A stretch of 54,603 nucleotides of DNA, from NCBI GenBank assembly GCA_020445405.1, contig JAGRGQ010000022.1:1-54603 (forward strand), read 5' to 3'. Below are positions 42,644-54,454 of this stretch, one piece after another; position 1 is the stretch's first letter; each line of letters opens with the position of its first letter. This stretch comes from Gammaproteobacteria bacterium. GTDB taxonomy: Bacteria; Pseudomonadota; Gammaproteobacteria; Chromatiales; Chromatiaceae. Below the pieces are notes generated by a model, which was given only the letters and a program-made list of their open reading frames with translations, ran no database searches and was not told where the DNA came from. The position numbers were made by a program, and so were the translations under genes.

Positions 42644-45472
42644 TCAGGCGTAGTTCCTGACTTCACCGTCGGTGGTAATATTCTCAATACAACGGCCACA
42701 GATGTCCGGATGCTCGTTGCTGCTGCCGACATCCTCGTGATGGTGCCAGCAGCGCGCACATTTCCTGTGCTCCGACCTGGTTGCCAGAATGGCCAGTCCC
42801 GCCATCGTGCTATCCAGCGCATCCGCCGGCTTCTGCTCCAGCGCATGGACCCGTGCGGCGGAGGTGATCAGCACGAAGCGCAGTTCTGAGCCCAGCATCC
42901 CGGTCAGTTGCAGAAGCTCCGGCGAACAGTAGAGATCCACCTCCGCATCCAGCGAGGAGCCGATGACGCCGTCCGCGCGCAGCTGTTCAAGCCGCTTTCC
43001 AACTGCCCCTCTCACCTCTATCACGCGACTCCAGAAACCCCGATCGAAGCGGTCGCCTTCATCCAGCGAGAAAAGACCCTGGTACCAGGTTTCCAGAAAA
43101 ACGCTTTCACCCCGTTCGCCCGGAATATGAGGCCATATCTCGTCCGCAGTGAAACTGAGTATTGGTGCCAGCCACCGGACCATGGCCTCAATGATGTGAT
43201 ACATCGCCGTCTGACAGGAACGCCGCGCAAGGCTGTCCGTCTGGGTTGTATATTGCCTGTCCTTGATAATGTCAAGGTAGAAACCACCCATCTCATTGAC
43301 ACAAAAATTGTGGATAGACTGGAAAATCTGGTGAAACTGGTAGCTCTGGTAGGCTTCGACAATTTCCATCTGCAACTGCATTGCACGTGCCACCGCCCAA
43401 CGATCCAACTCGATCATCTCCCCCGGCGCCACCAAATTTATCGCCGGGTCGAAGCCGTTGATGTTGGCCAACAGAAAACGTGAAGTGTTGCGAATCCTGC
43501 GGTACGCATCCGCGGTACGTTTCAGGATCTCGTCCGATACGCTCATCTCACCGCGGTAATCGGTCGCCGCAACCCAGAGCCGGATGATATCGGCACCCAG
43601 TTTTTTCATCACATCCTGGGGGCTGATCACATTGCCCAGGGATTTGGACATTTTCAATCCTCTGGCATCCACGGTAAACCCATGGGTCAGCACACCCCTG
43701 TAAGGTGCACAGCCGTCAATCGCAACCGATGTAAGCAGTGATGACTGAAACCAGCCCCGGTGCTGATCCGATCCTTCGAGATAGAGGTCAGCCGGAAATT
43801 CCAACTCCTCGCGCGGTTTTAAAATTGAGAAATGGGTAACGCCCGAGTCAAACCAGACATCCAAAGTATCTGACACTTTTTCATAGTGCTGCGAATCCTC
43901 GCCCAGCAGTTCCGCGGAATCGAGCGAAAACCAGGCTTCGATGCCGGCTTTTTCCACGCGTCCGGCCACTTCCTCGATCAGACGCGGCGTATCCGGATGC
44001 AGCTCGCCGCTGCTCTTGTGGATGAAAAGTGCGATTGGAACACCCCAGGTGCGCTGCCGTGAAATGCACCAGTCCGGCCGCCCCTTTACCATGCCTTCGA
44101 TCCGGGCACGCCCCCAGTCAGGTGTAAATACAGTTTTGCCAATCTCCTTCAGTGCCGTCTCGCGCAGGCCTGCCTGGTCCATTCCAATGAACCACTGCGG
44201 GGTTGCCCGAAAGATTATCGGCGTTTTGTGCCGCCAGCAATGCGGGTAACTGTGTGACATGCGCGCCTCCTGCAGCAGTACACCGTACTGCCTGAGCACT
44301 TCAATCACCTTTTCATTGGCGGTAAATACATGCTCACCCTCGAACAGTTCGGTTCCCTTGATGAAACGCCCGTCACCGCCCACCGGATTATCGACCGGCA
44401 GCGAGTAACGCTGCCCGACGATATAATCTTCCAGTCCATGACCCGGTGCCGTATGTACCGCGCCGGTGCCAGCCTCCAGCGTGACATGTTCGCCCAGAAT
44501 CACCGGCACTTCACGATCATACAGGCAATGCTTCAGCTTCAGACCTTCGAATGCATCGCCCCGCCCGTAGGCGATCACGTGATAGTGCTCTATATCCCAG
44601 CGATCCATGGCCTCCTTGAGCAGTCCTTCGGCCACCATCAACCGCTCTTTTCCCTGGGGAGTTTCGGCCTGAACGACCACGTACTCGAGACCCGGATTTA
44701 GCGCTACCGCCTGGTTGGCCGGCAGTGTCCAGGGTGTCGTCGTCCATATCACCAGCGACAGACGGCCTTCTCCATGGCCATCTGGAATCGCGTGGCAACG
44801 CGCGATCAGCGCCTCTGCATCGACCACCGGAAAACGGACGTCGATGGTGAATGACTCCTTGTCCTTGTATTCCACCTCCGCCTCCGCCAGTGCCGAACCG
44901 CAGTCGGTGCACCAGTGCACGGGTTTGTAGCCTTTGTGCACATGTCCATTGGCAACTATCCTGCCCAGCGCACGGATGATATCCGCCTCTGTCTGAAAAT
45001 CCATGGTCAGGTAAGGCCTGTTCCAATCGCCGAATACGCCCAACCGCCTGAAATCCATCCGCTGCCTGTCGATCTGCCGGGACGCAAATTCGCGGCAGGC
45101 CACCCGAAACTGGGCGGCACTCACCTTGCCTCCGGGTTTGCCGACCCTCTTCTCCACCTGCAATTCGATTGGCAGGCCGTGGCAGTCCCAGCCAGGCACA
45201 TATGGGGCGTCATAGCCGTCGAGTGTACGGCTCTTCACGATGAAATCCTTGATGACCTTGTTAACCGCGTGGCCGATATGGATATCGCCATTGGCATAGG
45301 GAGGGCCGTCATGCAGGATGAATTTTTTCCGTCCACTGCGCGCTTCACGGATTTTCTGGTACAAGTCCATGCTCTCCCAATGTTTTTGCATCTCCGGTTC
45401 GCGTTGGGAGAGATTTCCCTTCATTAGAAATCCGGTCTTGGGAAGATTTAGAGTACTCTTGTAATCGGTCAC
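42644..45472 (-). CDS. ileS: Isoleucyl-tRNA synthetase
   Basis: Class I synthetase, 942 aa, usual length. HIGH motif ([12 protein letters not shown]), CP1 editing domain ([16 protein letters not shown] and [12 protein letters not shown]), KMSKS (LKMSKSLGN), anticodon-binding helices and a C-terminal zinc finger ([12 protein letters not shown]...ICGRC). The GTG start at 45472 gives [15 protein letters not shown], matching the conserved IleS N-terminus. It overlaps the ribF stop by 4 bases (GTGA). Confidence 0.97.
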   Translation of the reverse strand: MTDYKSTLNLPKTGFLMKGNLSQREPEMQKHWESMDLYQKIREARSGRKKFILHDGPPYANGDIHIGHAVNKVIKDFIVKSRTLDGYDAPYVPGWDCHGLPIELQVEKRVGKPGGKVSAAQFRVACREFASRQIDRQRMDFRRLGVFGDWNRPYLTMDFQTEADIIRALGRIVANGHVHKGYKPVHWCTDCGSALAEAEVEYKDKESFTIDVRFPVVDAEALIARCHAIPDGHGEGRLSLVIWTTTPWTLPANQAVALNPGLEYVVVQAETPQGKERLMVAEGLLKEAMDRWDIEHYHVIAYGRGDAFEGLKLKHCLYDREVPVILGEHVTLEAGTGAVHTAPGHGLEDYIVGQRYSLPVDNPVGGDGRFIKGTELFEGEHVFTANEKVIEVLRQYGVLLQEARMSHSYPHCWRHKTPIIFRATPQWFIGMDQAGLRETALKEIGKTVFTPDWGRARIEGMVKGRPDWCISRQRTWGVPIALFIHKSSGELHPDTPRLIEEVAGRVEKAGIEAWFSLDSAELLGEDSQHYEKVSDTLDVWFDSGVTHFSILKPREELEFPADLYLEGSDQHRGWFQSSLLTSVAIDGCAPYRGVLTHGFTVDARGLKMSKSLGNVISPQDVMKKLGADIIRLWVAATDYRGEMSVSDEILKRTADAYRRIRNTSRFLLANINGFDPAINLVAPGEMIELDRWAVARAMQLQMEIVEAYQSYQFHQIFQSIHNFCVNEMGGFYLDIIKDRQYTTQTDSLARRSCQTAMYHIIEAMVRWLAPILSFTADEIWPHIPGERGESVFLETWYQGLFSLDEGDRFDRGFWSRVIEVRGAVGKRLEQLRADGVIGSSLDAEVDLYCSPELLQLTGMLGSELRFVLITSAARVHALEQKPADALDSTMAGLAILATRSEHRKCARCWHHHEDVGSSNEHPDICGRCIENITTDGEVRNYA

Positions 45473-46434
45473 GGATGGTCGCTCTGTTGCTTCAAGTTAA
45501 TATCATCGGTTAAAAAAAATTGTTTTGCGGCCATGCTGTCCAGTTCGATCTGCCGCCTCAGCTGCTCAAACGAGTCGAAACGTTTTTCGTCCCGCAATTT
45601 GATTCCGAATTCCACCTCTACATGGGCGCCGTAAATATCCCGTTCAAATTCGAACAGGTGCACCTCCAGCAGATAGCGTCGGTCCCCCTTTACAGTCGGG
45701 CGGGTACCGATATTGGCTACACCGCGGACTTTCGCATTGCCCAATCCGGAAACCGAAACCGCGTAAACACCGTTCAATGGGCTCACTTTACGATGCAGGT
45801 TAATGTTGGCCGTGGGAAAGCCAATGGTTCTTCCACGTGCATCACCGTGCGCCACACGTCCGCAGATGGTGTAGGGTCGCCCCAGGTAGTGCGCGGCCTG
45901 ATGCAGATCTCCCGCAGCCAGCAACTCCCGTATACGGGTGCTGCTTACCCTTTCGTCACCCACCACGAAGGTGTTCATATTCTCCACTTCGAACAACTGC
46001 TTTTCTCCCACTATCCGCAGCAGTTCGATATCGCCCGCCCTGTTTCTGCCGAAGCGAAAATCGTCTCCCACAAACAGATAGCGAATACCCAGACCATCCA
46101 CCAGCAAGCGCTGCACAAACTGTTCCGCAGACATGGCTGCGAGTTTGTGATTAAACTCCAGCAGCACCACGCGGTCGATGCCCGTATCTCTGACGGCATG
46201 CAGTTTTTCGCGCATCCTGGTCAGCCGGGCGGGAGCCTTTGCCGGGGCAAAAAACTCCTGTGGCTGGGGTTCGAAGGTGATTACCGTCGCCGGCAGGCCG
46301 AACTGCAGCGCCTTCTCCCGCAGATGCCCGAAAACCGCCTGGTGTCCCAAGTGCACCCCATCGAAATTACCGATGGTCGCCACACATCCCCGGTGCTCGG
46401 CACGCAGATTGTGCAATCCACGAATCACCTGCAT
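45469..46434 (-). CDS. ribF: Bifunctional riboflavin kinase/FAD synthetase RibF
   Basis: Makes FMN and FAD from riboflavin. 321 aa. The N-terminal adenylyltransferase domain has [16 protein letters not shown] and [14 protein letters not shown]. The C-terminal kinase domain has [30 protein letters not shown] and [16 protein letters not shown] start. Coupled to ileS by a 4-base overlap, the conserved ribF-ileS-lspA order. Confidence 0.96.
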   Translation of the reverse strand: MQVIRGLHNLRAEHRGCVATIGNFDGVHLGHQAVFGHLREKALQFGLPATVITFEPQPQEFFAPAKAPARLTRMREKLHAVRDTGIDRVVLLEFNHKLAAMSAEQFVQRLLVDGLGIRYLFVGDDFRFGRNRAGDIELLRIVGEKQLFEVENMNTFVVGDERVSSTRIRELLAAGDLHQAAHYLGRPYTICGRVAHGDARGRTIGFPTANINLHRKVSPLNGVYAVSVSGLGNAKVRGVANIGTRPTVKGDRRYLLEVHLFEFERDIYGAHVEVEFGIKLRDEKRFDSFEQLRRQIELDSMAAKQFFLTDDINLKQQSDHP

Positions 46435-46565
46435 TGCGTTAAGCCCTGGATCAGTTCAGTCCAAAGCCTGTGATTATAAGCGAACTTCCCGTTCAAGTCC
46501 CTGTTTAACTCTATGAATTGATGCAAAAATCCGAAGCTTTTCCTGTTATGTAAACAACCGGGCAA

Positions 46566-48095
46566 TCAGACCTCGCTGTTACGAAAATGGCGTAAACGTA
46601 TTCCAAAGGAGAGCAAAGCGGCTGCATAGACCAAAACTCCACCAGCCACAAGCGCCAACAGCCTCCAGACTCTATCTGCGGTCGGAGCCGCAGTCCATTC
46701 CGAGAGTGTCCCTGCCCCCCAATAGAGTGCCAGCGCCAGCAAGGTGCTGGCCGCAACTCCCCGCAACAGCAGAAGACGCCAGCCCGACTGAGCCACATAC
46801 ACCCCCTCCCGCCGCAGTCCGCGGAAAAGAAGAAATGCATTGAGTGTTGCGGAGAGCGTTGTGGCCAGCGCAAGACCCGCATGCGCGAGCGGGAATACCA
46901 AAACGATGTTCAACACCATATTGGTCACCATGGCAACGACTGCAATGCGCACCGGTGTGCGGGTATCCTGGCGTGCGTAATACCCCGGCGCCAGCACCTT
47001 GATCAGGATGAACGGCACCAGGCCGAGCGAATAGGCCATGAGGCTCCGTTGCGCCATCGCCACATCTGTCTCCAGAAATACATTCGATTGAAACAGCGTG
47101 GCAATCATCGGACCCGACAATATGAACAACCCAACCGCTGCCGGCACTCCCAGCAGCAGCGCCCAGCGCAGCGCCCAATCGATAGTGCGCGAGAATCCCT
47201 CGGTCGATTCAGTCGCATGATTACGGGAAAGGCTGGGCAGTATCACGGTGCCCAGTGCCACGCCCAGCACCCCCAGCGGAAACTCCATCAGCCGGTCTGA
47301 ATAGTAGAGCCAGGAGATACTGCCCGTTACCAGAAACGAGGCGATCAGCGTATCCAGTAACAGGTTCAGCTGGGTGACGGAGACACCGAACAGCGCCGGC
47401 AGCATGAGCCTGCCGATCTTCCGCACGCCATCGTCTTTCGGGGCAAACTTAAACCTTGGAAGCAGTTTGAGCTGATGCAGAAAAGGTCCCTGAAACAACA
47501 ACTGGGCAATACCGGCTAACAGTACACCCCAGGCAAGTGCGACAACCGGCCGATCCATCAGAGGCGACAGCCAGAGTGCGCAACCGATCATGGAGAGGTT
47601 GAGCAGCACAGGCGTAAATGCAGGAATCCCGAAACGGTTGTGGGCATTGAGGATACCGCCAGCCAACGCGGTCAACGAGATAAAAAAGAGATAGGGAAAA
47701 GTCAACCGCAGCATATCGCTGGCAAGCGTCAGCTTTTCCGGATCGCCATAAAACCCCGGCGCGAAGACGATAACCAGAAAGGGAGCTCCGGCAACACCCA
47801 GCAACGTCACCATCAACAGCACCGCTCCCAGTGTACCCGCGACATGATCGATGAACAGTCTGAGTTCATCGAAGCCCCGCTTCTCCTTGTACTCGGTCAG
47901 TACCGGCACGAAGGCCACTGAAAAAGCCCCTTCGGCAAACAGGCGCCGTAAAAAATTTGGGATCTTAAAAGCAACGAAAAAGGCATCGGTACCGGCACTG
48001 GCGCCAAACATATGGGCAAACACCAGGTCGCGTACAAACCCCAACACACGCGACAGCATGGTGTTGGATCCGACCTTGGCCAGAGACTTGAGCAT
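46566..48095 (-). CDS. murJ: Lipid II flippase MurJ
   Basis: Flips the lipid-linked peptidoglycan precursor across the inner membrane. 509 aa from the ATG at 48095 (MLKSLAKVGSNTMLSRVLG, the conserved MviN start); the longer frame to 48197 is not supported. About 14 helices. Segments FVRDLVFAHMFGASAGTDAFFVAFKIPNFLRRLFAEGAFSVAFVPVL and VLAPGYYARQDTRTPVRIA are diagnostic. Divergent from rpsT and upstream of ribF. Confidence 0.96.
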   Translation of the reverse strand: MLKSLAKVGSNTMLSRVLGFVRDLVFAHMFGASAGTDAFFVAFKIPNFLRRLFAEGAFSVAFVPVLTEYKEKRGFDELRLFIDHVAGTLGAVLLMVTLLGVAGAPFLVIVFAPGFYGDPEKLTLASDMLRLTFPYLFFISLTALAGGILNAHNRFGIPAFTPVLLNLSMIGCALWLSPLMDRPVVALAWGVLLAGIAQLLFQGPFLHQLKLLPRFKFAPKDDGVRKIGRLMLPALFGVSVTQLNLLLDTLIASFLVTGSISWLYYSDRLMEFPLGVLGVALGTVILPSLSRNHATESTEGFSRTIDWALRWALLLGVPAAVGLFILSGPMIATLFQSNVFLETDVAMAQRSLMAYSLGLVPFILIKVLAPGYYARQDTRTPVRIAVVAMVTNMVLNIVLVFPLAHAGLALATTLSATLNAFLLFRGLRREGVYVAQSGWRLLLLRGVAASTLLALALYWGAGTLSEWTAAPTADRVWRLLALVAGGVLVYAAALLSFGIRLRHFRNSEV

Positions 48096-48221
48096 GAAAC
48101 TGAATCCCGTCCTGTGATTTTGATAAGAGCACAGATTATAGGCCCTCGGAATATCCCCGAAGAAATAAATTACCGCCGACCGGGCGCCTGAATCCATCCT
48201 ATCGGCAATTGTGGCCCGGTA

Positions 48222-48250
48222 TTGACAACTGCGGATGTTGGCCGCAAAAT
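48222..48250 (+). promoter_or_regulatory. Candidate sigma70 promoter of rpsT
   Basis: A consensus -35 TTGACA (48222-48227), a 17-base spacer and CAAAAT (48245-48250, 4 of 6 to TATAAT). It lies about 45 bases before the rpsT start codon, leaving a short leader compatible with autoregulation. Confidence 0.6.
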
Positions 48251-48294
48251 GCGCAGCTCTTTAGTGTTTTCAATGTTATTGGGAGAGTTTTACT

Positions 48295-48555
48295 TTGGCC
48301 AACTCAGCACAAGCCCGCAAGCGAGCGCGCCAGGCGGAACTGCATCGACAGCACAACGCATCCTGCCGCAGCAATATGCGAACGCACATGAAAAACGTTT
48401 TAAAGGCGGTAAATGCTGGTGAGAAGGAGAGCGCCGCCGAGGCGTTCAAAATGGCGGTACCGGTAATCGATCGCACCGCTAATCTGGGTCTTGTACACAA
48501 GAACAAGGCAGCCCGATTCAAAAGCCGCCTGAATGCACGCATCAAAGCAATGTAA
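48295..48555 (+). CDS. rpsT: 30S ribosomal protein S20
   Basis: 86 aa helical, basic protein binding 16S rRNA ([35 protein letters not shown]). The start codon is TTG with GGGAGAG 7 bases upstream. In E. coli rpsT also starts with UUG, and that weak start is part of its translational autoregulation; the same may hold here. Divergent from murJ and ended by a good terminator. Confidence 0.96.
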   Translation: MANSAQARKRARQAELHRQHNASCRSNMRTHMKNVLKAVNAGEKESAAEAFKMAVPVIDRTANLGLVHKNKAARFKSRLNARIKAM

Positions 48556-48585
48556 GCAGAGAACGCTGCTCTGAGTGGTTTTAAA

Positions 48586-48612
48586 AGCCGGCCTGAACAG
48601 CCGGTTTTTTTA
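48586..48612 (+). terminator. Rho-independent terminator of rpsT
   Basis: Stem CCGGC (48588-48592) with GCCGG (48600-48604), loop CTGAACA, extended by A-T pairs from a run of A on the left and T on the right. It lies 30 bases after the rpsT stop and may also act for the convergent proB. Confidence 0.85.
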
Positions 48613-48654
48613 TCGTGTCAAGGTGTCCTCTGGTTGCAAACACCCCTTAAAGTG

Positions 48655-49782
48655 TTAAACCAGTACCAGGTTATCCCGGTGAATCAGCTCCTCATCATCC
48701 ATATAGCCCAAAATCTCCCTGATCTGACTTGACGGCTTGCCCTTGATTCCGCTCGCTTCCTGGGAACCGTAGTTGACCAGTCCACGCGCCACTTCGTGTC
48801 CCAGTTCGTCCACGCAGGAGACAACCTGTCCACGTGAGAAATTACCGACCACTTCCTTCACCCCGACGGCCAGCAGACTGCGCCCGGATTCGCGCAGTAC
48901 CCGCACTGCTCCGGCATCCAGAACCAGCCTGCCGCGCACTTGCAACTGGCCCGCCAGCCAGCGCTTGCGAGCCGCTTCCGGACCCTGGATAGGCAGCAGC
49001 AGGGTACCAATATCTTCGCCGATGGCAATACGATTCAGCACATTATCAAGCCTGCCCGGTGCGATTACCGTAGCCGCACCGGAGCGCGCGGCAATTCCGG
49101 CTGCCCGCACTTTGGTCGCCATACCTCCCCTTCCAAACCCACTGGCGCTATCTCCGGCCACCTGTTCCAGAAGGCTGTTGTCCACCCGACTCTCGGAGAT
49201 CAATCTGGCATCGGGTTCGAATCGCGGGTCAGCATCGAACAGTCCCGACTGATCGGTGAGTAACACCAGCAACTCGGCGTCCACCAGATTTGCCACCAGC
49301 GCTGCCAGCGTATCATTGTCGCCGAAACGCAGTTCATCGTTGGCAACGGTATCGTTTTCATTTACCACCGGCACCACTCTGAGCTCCATCAGTGTACGCA
49401 GAGTGCTTCTGGCGTTCAGGTAGCGCTCCCGGTTCATGAGATCATCATGGGTAAGCAGCACTTGGGCGGTATGCAATCCACGCTTCATGAAACAGGTTTC
49501 ATAAGCACGCACCAAACCCATTTGACCAACCGCCGCCACGGCCTGCAGTTCATGCAGTGCGGTGGGCCGACGCTGCCAGCCGAGACGGCTCATCCCTTCT
49601 GCCACGGCGCCGGAAGAGACCAGAATCAACTGCTTGCCCGCGAGCACCCGATCCGACATCTGCTGAACCCAGGCAGACAGGGACTCCCGTGCGAGCCCCT
49701 TTCCATCTGCTGTCAAAAGCGCGCTGCCAATTTTCACAACCCAGCGTTTGGTGCTGGTCAAGTCGCCGCGTGATCTGATCAT
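48655..49782 (-). CDS. proB: Glutamate 5-kinase ProB
   Basis: First step of proline synthesis. 375 aa from the ATG at 49782, with AAGGAT 9 bases upstream; the in-frame ATG at 49815 overlaps obgE. Amino-acid kinase domain with [42 protein letters not shown] and [10 protein letters not shown]-terminal PUA domain ([25 protein letters not shown]). Last gene of the rplU-rpmA-obgE-proB block; the terminus converges on rpsT. Confidence 0.95.
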   Translation of the reverse strand: MIRSRGDLTSTKRWVVKIGSALLTADGKGLARESLSAWVQQMSDRVLAGKQLILVSSGAVAEGMSRLGWQRRPTALHELQAVAAVGQMGLVRAYETCFMKRGLHTAQVLLTHDDLMNRERYLNARSTLRTLMELRVVPVVNENDTVANDELRFGDNDTLAALVANLVDAELLVLLTDQSGLFDADPRFEPDARLISESRVDNSLLEQVAGDSASGFGRGGMATKVRAAGIAARSGAATVIAPGRLDNVLNRIAIGEDIGTLLLPIQGPEAARKRWLAGQLQVRGRLVLDAGAVRVLRESGRSLLAVGVKEVVGNFSRGQVVSCVDELGHEVARGLVNYGSQEASGIKGKPSSQIREILGYMDDEELIHRDNLVLV

Positions 49783-49796
49783 CGAACTGATATCCT

Positions 49797-50882
<1,086 letters not shown>

Positions 50883-50958
50883 TTACCGGACTTGCTGTCA
50901 CTTCGGCTGATAACGACTTTGAGATGAGGAATGTCGGGCGACCGGTTTTGCGAAACGT

Positions 50959-50989
50959 AAAAAGCCCCGTCGTTCGACGAGGCCTTTTT
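50959..50989 (-). terminator. Terminator/attenuator between rpmA and obgE
   Basis: An imperfect GC-rich hairpin around 50964-50984, flanked by five A (50959-50963) and five T (50985-50989). On the minus strand it follows rpmA by about 28 bases and precedes obgE by 80. It would reduce read-through from the ribosomal protein genes into obgE-proB. Confidence 0.72.
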
Positions 50990-51016
50990 CGTGCGGCTGG
51001 ATGGAGAGCGGCGCAG

Positions 51017-51274
51017 TCAGGCTGGAACTACGCTGACGTACTTGCGCTTCTTTGTCCCCTTCACCTCGAATTTGACCACTCCATCAGCTTTGGCAAAAAG
51101 CGTATGATCTCTGCCGCAACCAACATTGATGCCGCCATGCACATGGGTGCCACGTTGACGGATAATGATTCCGCCTGCAGTGATTGTCTGTCCGCCAAAC
51201 ACCTTGACGCCGAGACGCTTTGATTCCGAATCACGGCCGTTTCGTGTACTGCCGCCTGCTTTTTTATGTGCCAT
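51017..51274 (-). CDS. rpmA: 50S ribosomal protein L27
   Basis: 85 aa. N-terminal [23 protein letters not shown] reaches toward the peptidyl-transferase centre, and the core reads [34 protein letters not shown] start, 13 bases downstream of rplU. Confidence 0.97.
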   Translation of the reverse strand: MAHKKAGGSTRNGRDSESKRLGVKVFGGQTITAGGIIIRQRGTHVHGGINVGCGRDHTLFAKADGVVKFEVKGTKKRKYVSVVPA

Positions 51275-51287
51275 AGTAGAATCCCCC

Positions 51288-51602
51288 TCAGCCTGCGCTA
51301 ATGCCGGTTATCTGCAGTTCGGTATAAGATTGACGGTGGCCCTGACGCTTCAAATACTGTTTGCGGCGTCTGAATTTTACGATCTTGACTTTCTTACCCC
51401 TGCCATGGGATCGGACGGTGGCGGAAACCTTCCCGCCCTCCACGTAGGGAGCGCCAACCTTGACGTTGTCGCCATCGGCGATCATCAGCACCTTGTCGAG
51501 TTCCATTTCAGCACCGGCTTCGGCACCGAGTTTCTCGACTCTGAGAATGTCGCCCTCGGAAACCCGGTACTGTTTTCCACCAGTCTGGATTACGGCATAC
51601 AT
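51288..51602 (-). CDS. rplU: 50S ribosomal protein L21
   Basis: 104 aa from the ATG at 51602 ([18 protein letters not shown]), preceded by GGAG 7 bases upstream. The ending [25 protein letters not shown] is typical. The longer frame to 51692 covers the promoter leader and is not coding. Confidence 0.97.
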   Translation of the reverse strand: MYAVIQTGGKQYRVSEGDILRVEKLGAEAGAEMELDKVLMIADGDNVKVGAPYVEGGKVSATVRSHGRGKKVKIVKFRRRKQYLKRQGHRQSYTELQITGISAG

Positions 51603-51670
51603 ACCAAATCTCCGCAATAAATCACCAAAATCCGGCACGTAAACGAATACGCACCAACCAAAGAGCGGGA

Positions 51671-51699
51671 ATTCTATACATGCTTGATACACAGGTCAA
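51671..51699 (-). promoter_or_regulatory. sigma70 promoter of rplU
   Basis: On the minus strand TTGACC (51699-51694), a 17-base spacer and TAGAAT (51676-51671). The predicted start near 51664 leaves a leader of about 60 bases before the rplU ATG. Confidence 0.7.
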
Positions 51700-51798
51700 A
51701 TAAAATGTTGTGTTATCAAGATGAAAACGCTTCGGCTTGACAGATGATGGCGCTCAACTCTAGCATGCAGGGTCCTGCCAAGCGAGTGCAGTAACAGT

Positions 51799-52791
51799 AT
51801 GAATTCTCCCGATATAACGACGATGGATATAGCCGCCATAAACGCTTTGATCGAGGGCGACATGAAGCTGGTCGATGCCTTGATACTGCGTCGCCTGCAC
51901 TCCGATGTGGTGCTGATCAATCAGGTTGGTCACTATATCGTGAACAGCGGCGGTAAACGTCTGCGGCCGATCATCGTACTGCTGGCGGCGCGCGCACTGA
52001 ACTATCCGGGTGCGCAACATGTCGAACTCGCCACCATTATAGAATTCATCCACACCGCCACCCTGCTGCATGACGACGTCGTTGACGGCTCGGACAAACG
52101 ACGCAACCGCGATACCGCCAATGCGGTATGGGGTAACGCCACCAGTGTGCTTGTCGGGGATTTTCTCTACTCGCGCGCGTTCGAGATGATGGTGGATATC
52201 AATATGATGCGCATCATGGAGATCCTGTCCCACGCGACCAACCGCATTGCGGAAGGCGAGGTACTACAACTTCTCAACTGCCACGATGCGGATATAGACG
52301 AACAAAAATACTTTGAAGTGATACTGCGCAAAACCGCCACGCTGTTTGAGGCGGGCGCACAACTTGGGGCGGTTTTGTGCGGCGCAGCATCGCACCATGA
52401 ACGTGCGCTGGCAGATTACGGACGCCATCTCGGCATCGCCTTTCAGATCATCGACGATGCGCTCGATTACAGCTCGTCAGACAGTGAGATCGGCAAAAAC
52501 ATCGGCGACGATCTGGCCGAAGGGAAACCCACGCTACCACTGTTGCGAGCCATGCAGGTCGGAACCGATACGCAACGGCAGGCGCTGCGCGATGCTATCG
52601 TGGAGGGCGGACGTGAACGTATCGGCGTCGTTGTGGACGCCATTGAATCAACCGACGCGATCGAGTACACTTCGCGACTCGCGAAAGAAGAGGCTGCAAA
52701 AGCAAAAGCAGCTCTTGCGGAGCTTCCAGGCTCCACCTACCGCGATGCGCTGGCGGCCGTGGCGGACTTTGCGGTAAAGCGCAAAAACTGA
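51799..52791 (+). CDS. ispB: Octaprenyl diphosphate synthase (trans-polyprenyl synthase)
   Basis: Builds the quinone side chain. 330 aa with both Asp-rich motifs, [14 protein letters not shown] (first) and IIDDALDY (second), plus GGKRLRP, GEVLQL and GKPTLPLL. Divergent from rplU, as in many gammaproteobacteria. The exact chain length cannot be read from sequence. tRNA-Pro begins 10 bases after the stop codon. Confidence 0.94.
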   Translation: MNSPDITTMDIAAINALIEGDMKLVDALILRRLHSDVVLINQVGHYIVNSGGKRLRPIIVLLAARALNYPGAQHVELATIIEFIHTATLLHDDVVDGSDKRRNRDTANAVWGNATSVLVGDFLYSRAFEMMVDINMMRIMEILSHATNRIAEGEVLQLLNCHDADIDEQKYFEVILRKTATLFEAGAQLGAVLCGAASHHERALADYGRHLGIAFQIIDDALDYSSSDSEIGKNIGDDLAEGKPTLPLLRAMQVGTDTQRQALRDAIVEGGRERIGVVVDAIESTDAIEYTSRLAKEEAAKAKAALAELPGSTYRDALAAVADFAVKRKN

Positions 52792-52800
52792 GATGTAACT

Positions 52801-52877
52801 CGGGGTGTAGCGCAGTCTGGTAGCGCGCTTCGTTCGGGACGAAGAAGTCGGAGGTTCGAATCCTCTCATCCCGACCA
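52801..52877 (+). tRNA. tRNA-Pro (anticodon CGG)
   Basis: 77 nt with encoded CCA. Acceptor CGGGGTG pairs with CATCCCG (one G-T). Anticodon stem CTTCG/CGAAG with loop TTCGGGA gives anticodon CGG for codon CCG. T-arm GGAGG/CCTCT-side with loop TTCGAAT. Discriminator A. The 9-base gap after ispB leaves no room for a promoter of its own, so it is likely processed from the ispB transcript. Confidence 0.96.
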
Positions 52878-52928
52878 CCAACACGCGGTGGCTGCAGTTC
52901 ATGCAGAACAGCTTGTCGGATTCAAAAT

Positions 52929-52954
52929 AAAAAACGGCGTAATCGCCGTTTTTT
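52929..52954. terminator. Bidirectional terminator between tRNA-Pro and amt
   Basis: An 11-bp perfect stem (AAAAAACGGCG at 52929-52939 with CGCCGTTTTTT at 52944-52954) and loop TAAT. A-run and T-run on both sides serve ispB-tRNA-Pro on the plus strand and amt on the minus strand. Confidence 0.9.
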
Positions 52955-52976
52955 ATTGTTTGCGAAACAGGCACTG

Positions 52977-54272
52977 CTACATGTTGTAGCCCGTCTCCTC
53001 GTGGCTCACATGATCGAGACCTTCGACCTCCTGCTCCTCGCTGACCCTGAGTCCAGCCGTCAACAGACCAACCAGTTTGAGAATGCACCAGGTGACCGCG
53101 GCGGTAAACGCAACCACCGAAACGATCCCGACAAACTGCACCCAGACCTGTCCGCCCATACTGGGGATCCCATCGGCAAAGCCGTAACCGCTGAAAACAC
53201 CCAGACTGGTGGAAGAGAAAACCCCGGCCATCAGCGTTCCCAGCATGCCACCGATGCCGTGCACCGGAAATACGTCCAGCGAATCGTCGATTTGCAGCAC
53301 CTTCTTTATAAACTGAGTACCGGTGTAACAGGTGGCGCCCGCAAGCAACCCAATGATCAGTGCACCGCCCGGCCCAACAAATCCGGAGGCCGGTGTAATG
53401 GTACCCAGCCCAGCAACCATACCGGTGACCGCGCCCAGGGCACTGGGTTTACCAAAGCGCTTCCACTCGATACCCAACCAGGTCATGGCGCCAGCGGCGG
53501 CTGCTATATGGGTTACCAGCATCGCCATTGCCGCATTGCCATCCGCCGCCAATGCACTGCCGCCATTGAATCCAAACCAGCCGACCCAAAGCATTCCGGC
53601 GCCGGAGATCGCCATCGTCATGTTGTGCGGCGGCATCGCGGTGCGGGGAAATCCCTTACGCGCCCCCAGCACCAGAGCCGCCACCAGTGACGCGACTCCC
53701 GCGGAGATGTGCACCACGATACCCCCGGCAAAATCGTATATCCCCATCTGACCCAGCCAGCCGCCTCCCCACACCCAGTGGGTTATCGGCACATATACAA
53801 AAAGCAGCCAGAAAGCACTGAACAGCACCACCGCCGAAAATTTCATGCGTTCCGCGAACGCACCGGTAATCAGAGCGGGCGTTATGATCGCGAATGTCAT
53901 TTGAAACAGCATGAAAAGTGACTCGGGAATATCCCCCGAAACAGTCTCCCGGCCAATACCTGCCATCATCACTTTGCTGAAATCGCCAATCCAGCTGTTT
54001 CCCTCGCCAAAAGCGAGACTGTAGCCGATGACCAGCCAAAGCAGGGAGGAGACGCCGGCAATGGTGAAGCACTGCATGAGCACGGAGAGCACATTTTTGG
54101 TGCGCACCAATCCCCCATAGAAAAGCGCCAGGCCCGGCAGTGTCATGAACAGCACAAGCGCGGTGGATGTGAGGATCCAGGCTGTATTGGATCCGCTCAT
54201 CGCCGATTCTTCCGCCATGACCAAATCTGGTGCAAGCATTGCCAGGAAGGCTGAAAATAGCGCTTTTCTCAT
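52977..54272 (-). CDS. amtB: Ammonium transporter (Amt family)
   Basis: 431 aa from the ATG at 54272 (GGAG with 9-base spacing); the ATG at 54278 is an alternative. A signal peptide is followed by eleven helices. Twin pore histidines are in GGIVVHISAGVASL and VFPVHGIGG. Phe gate and recruitment segments include PGLALFYGGLVRTKN and FAIITPALITGAFAERMKFSA. No glnK is visible on either side. The NtrC- and sigma54-like sites upstream fit nitrogen-limitation control. Confidence 0.94.
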   Translation of the reverse strand: MRKALFSAFLAMLAPDLVMAEESAMSGSNTAWILTSTALVLFMTLPGLALFYGGLVRTKNVLSVLMQCFTIAGVSSLLWLVIGYSLAFGEGNSWIGDFSKVMMAGIGRETVSGDIPESLFMLFQMTFAIITPALITGAFAERMKFSAVVLFSAFWLLFVYVPITHWVWGGGWLGQMGIYDFAGGIVVHISAGVASLVAALVLGARKGFPRTAMPPHNMTMAISGAGMLWVGWFGFNGGSALAADGNAAMAMLVTHIAAAAGAMTWLGIEWKRFGKPSALGAVTGMVAGLGTITPASGFVGPGGALIIGLLAGATCYTGTQFIKKVLQIDDSLDVFPVHGIGGMLGTLMAGVFSSTSLGVFSGYGFADGIPSMGGQVWVQFVGIVSVVAFTAAVTWCILKLVGLLTAGLRVSEEQEVEGLDHVSHEETGYNM

Positions 54273-54334
54273 CTGCATTCTCTCCCGAACATCTCCAAAA
54301 CAGTTCACCGGTATTAAAAGACGGGATATTTTAA

Positions 54335-54350
54335 TGCACAAATCATACCG
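54335..54350 (-). promoter_or_regulatory. Candidate sigma54 promoter of amtB
   Basis: On the minus strand CGGTATGATTTGTGCA: GG and GC separated by exactly ten bases, with 8 of 12 informative positions of TGGCACG-N4-TTGCA. It lies 63 bases before the amtB start codon. Confidence 0.55.
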
Positions 54351-54411
54351 AATTAATATTCTATAGTTATCAATTGGTTAATATAATGGACTAATGCAAA
54401 AATAAGAGACG

Positions 54412-54428
54412 TGCACTATAATAGTGCG
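54412..54428. promoter_or_regulatory. NtrC-type enhancer site upstream of amtB
   Basis: TGCACTATAATAGTGCG matches the NtrC consensus TGCACY-N5-RGTGCA at all but the last base. It is centred about 78 bases upstream of the candidate sigma54 element, a normal distance for an enhancer. Confidence 0.65.
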
Positions 54429-54454
54429 TGTATACTTTGCCGCGCACATATTCA

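Noticed and set aside
45520-46473. A 317-codon plus-strand frame opposite ribF
   Set aside because: It mirrors ribF codon bias, and ribF is unambiguous. The peptide is His/Gln/Arg-rich with no motif.
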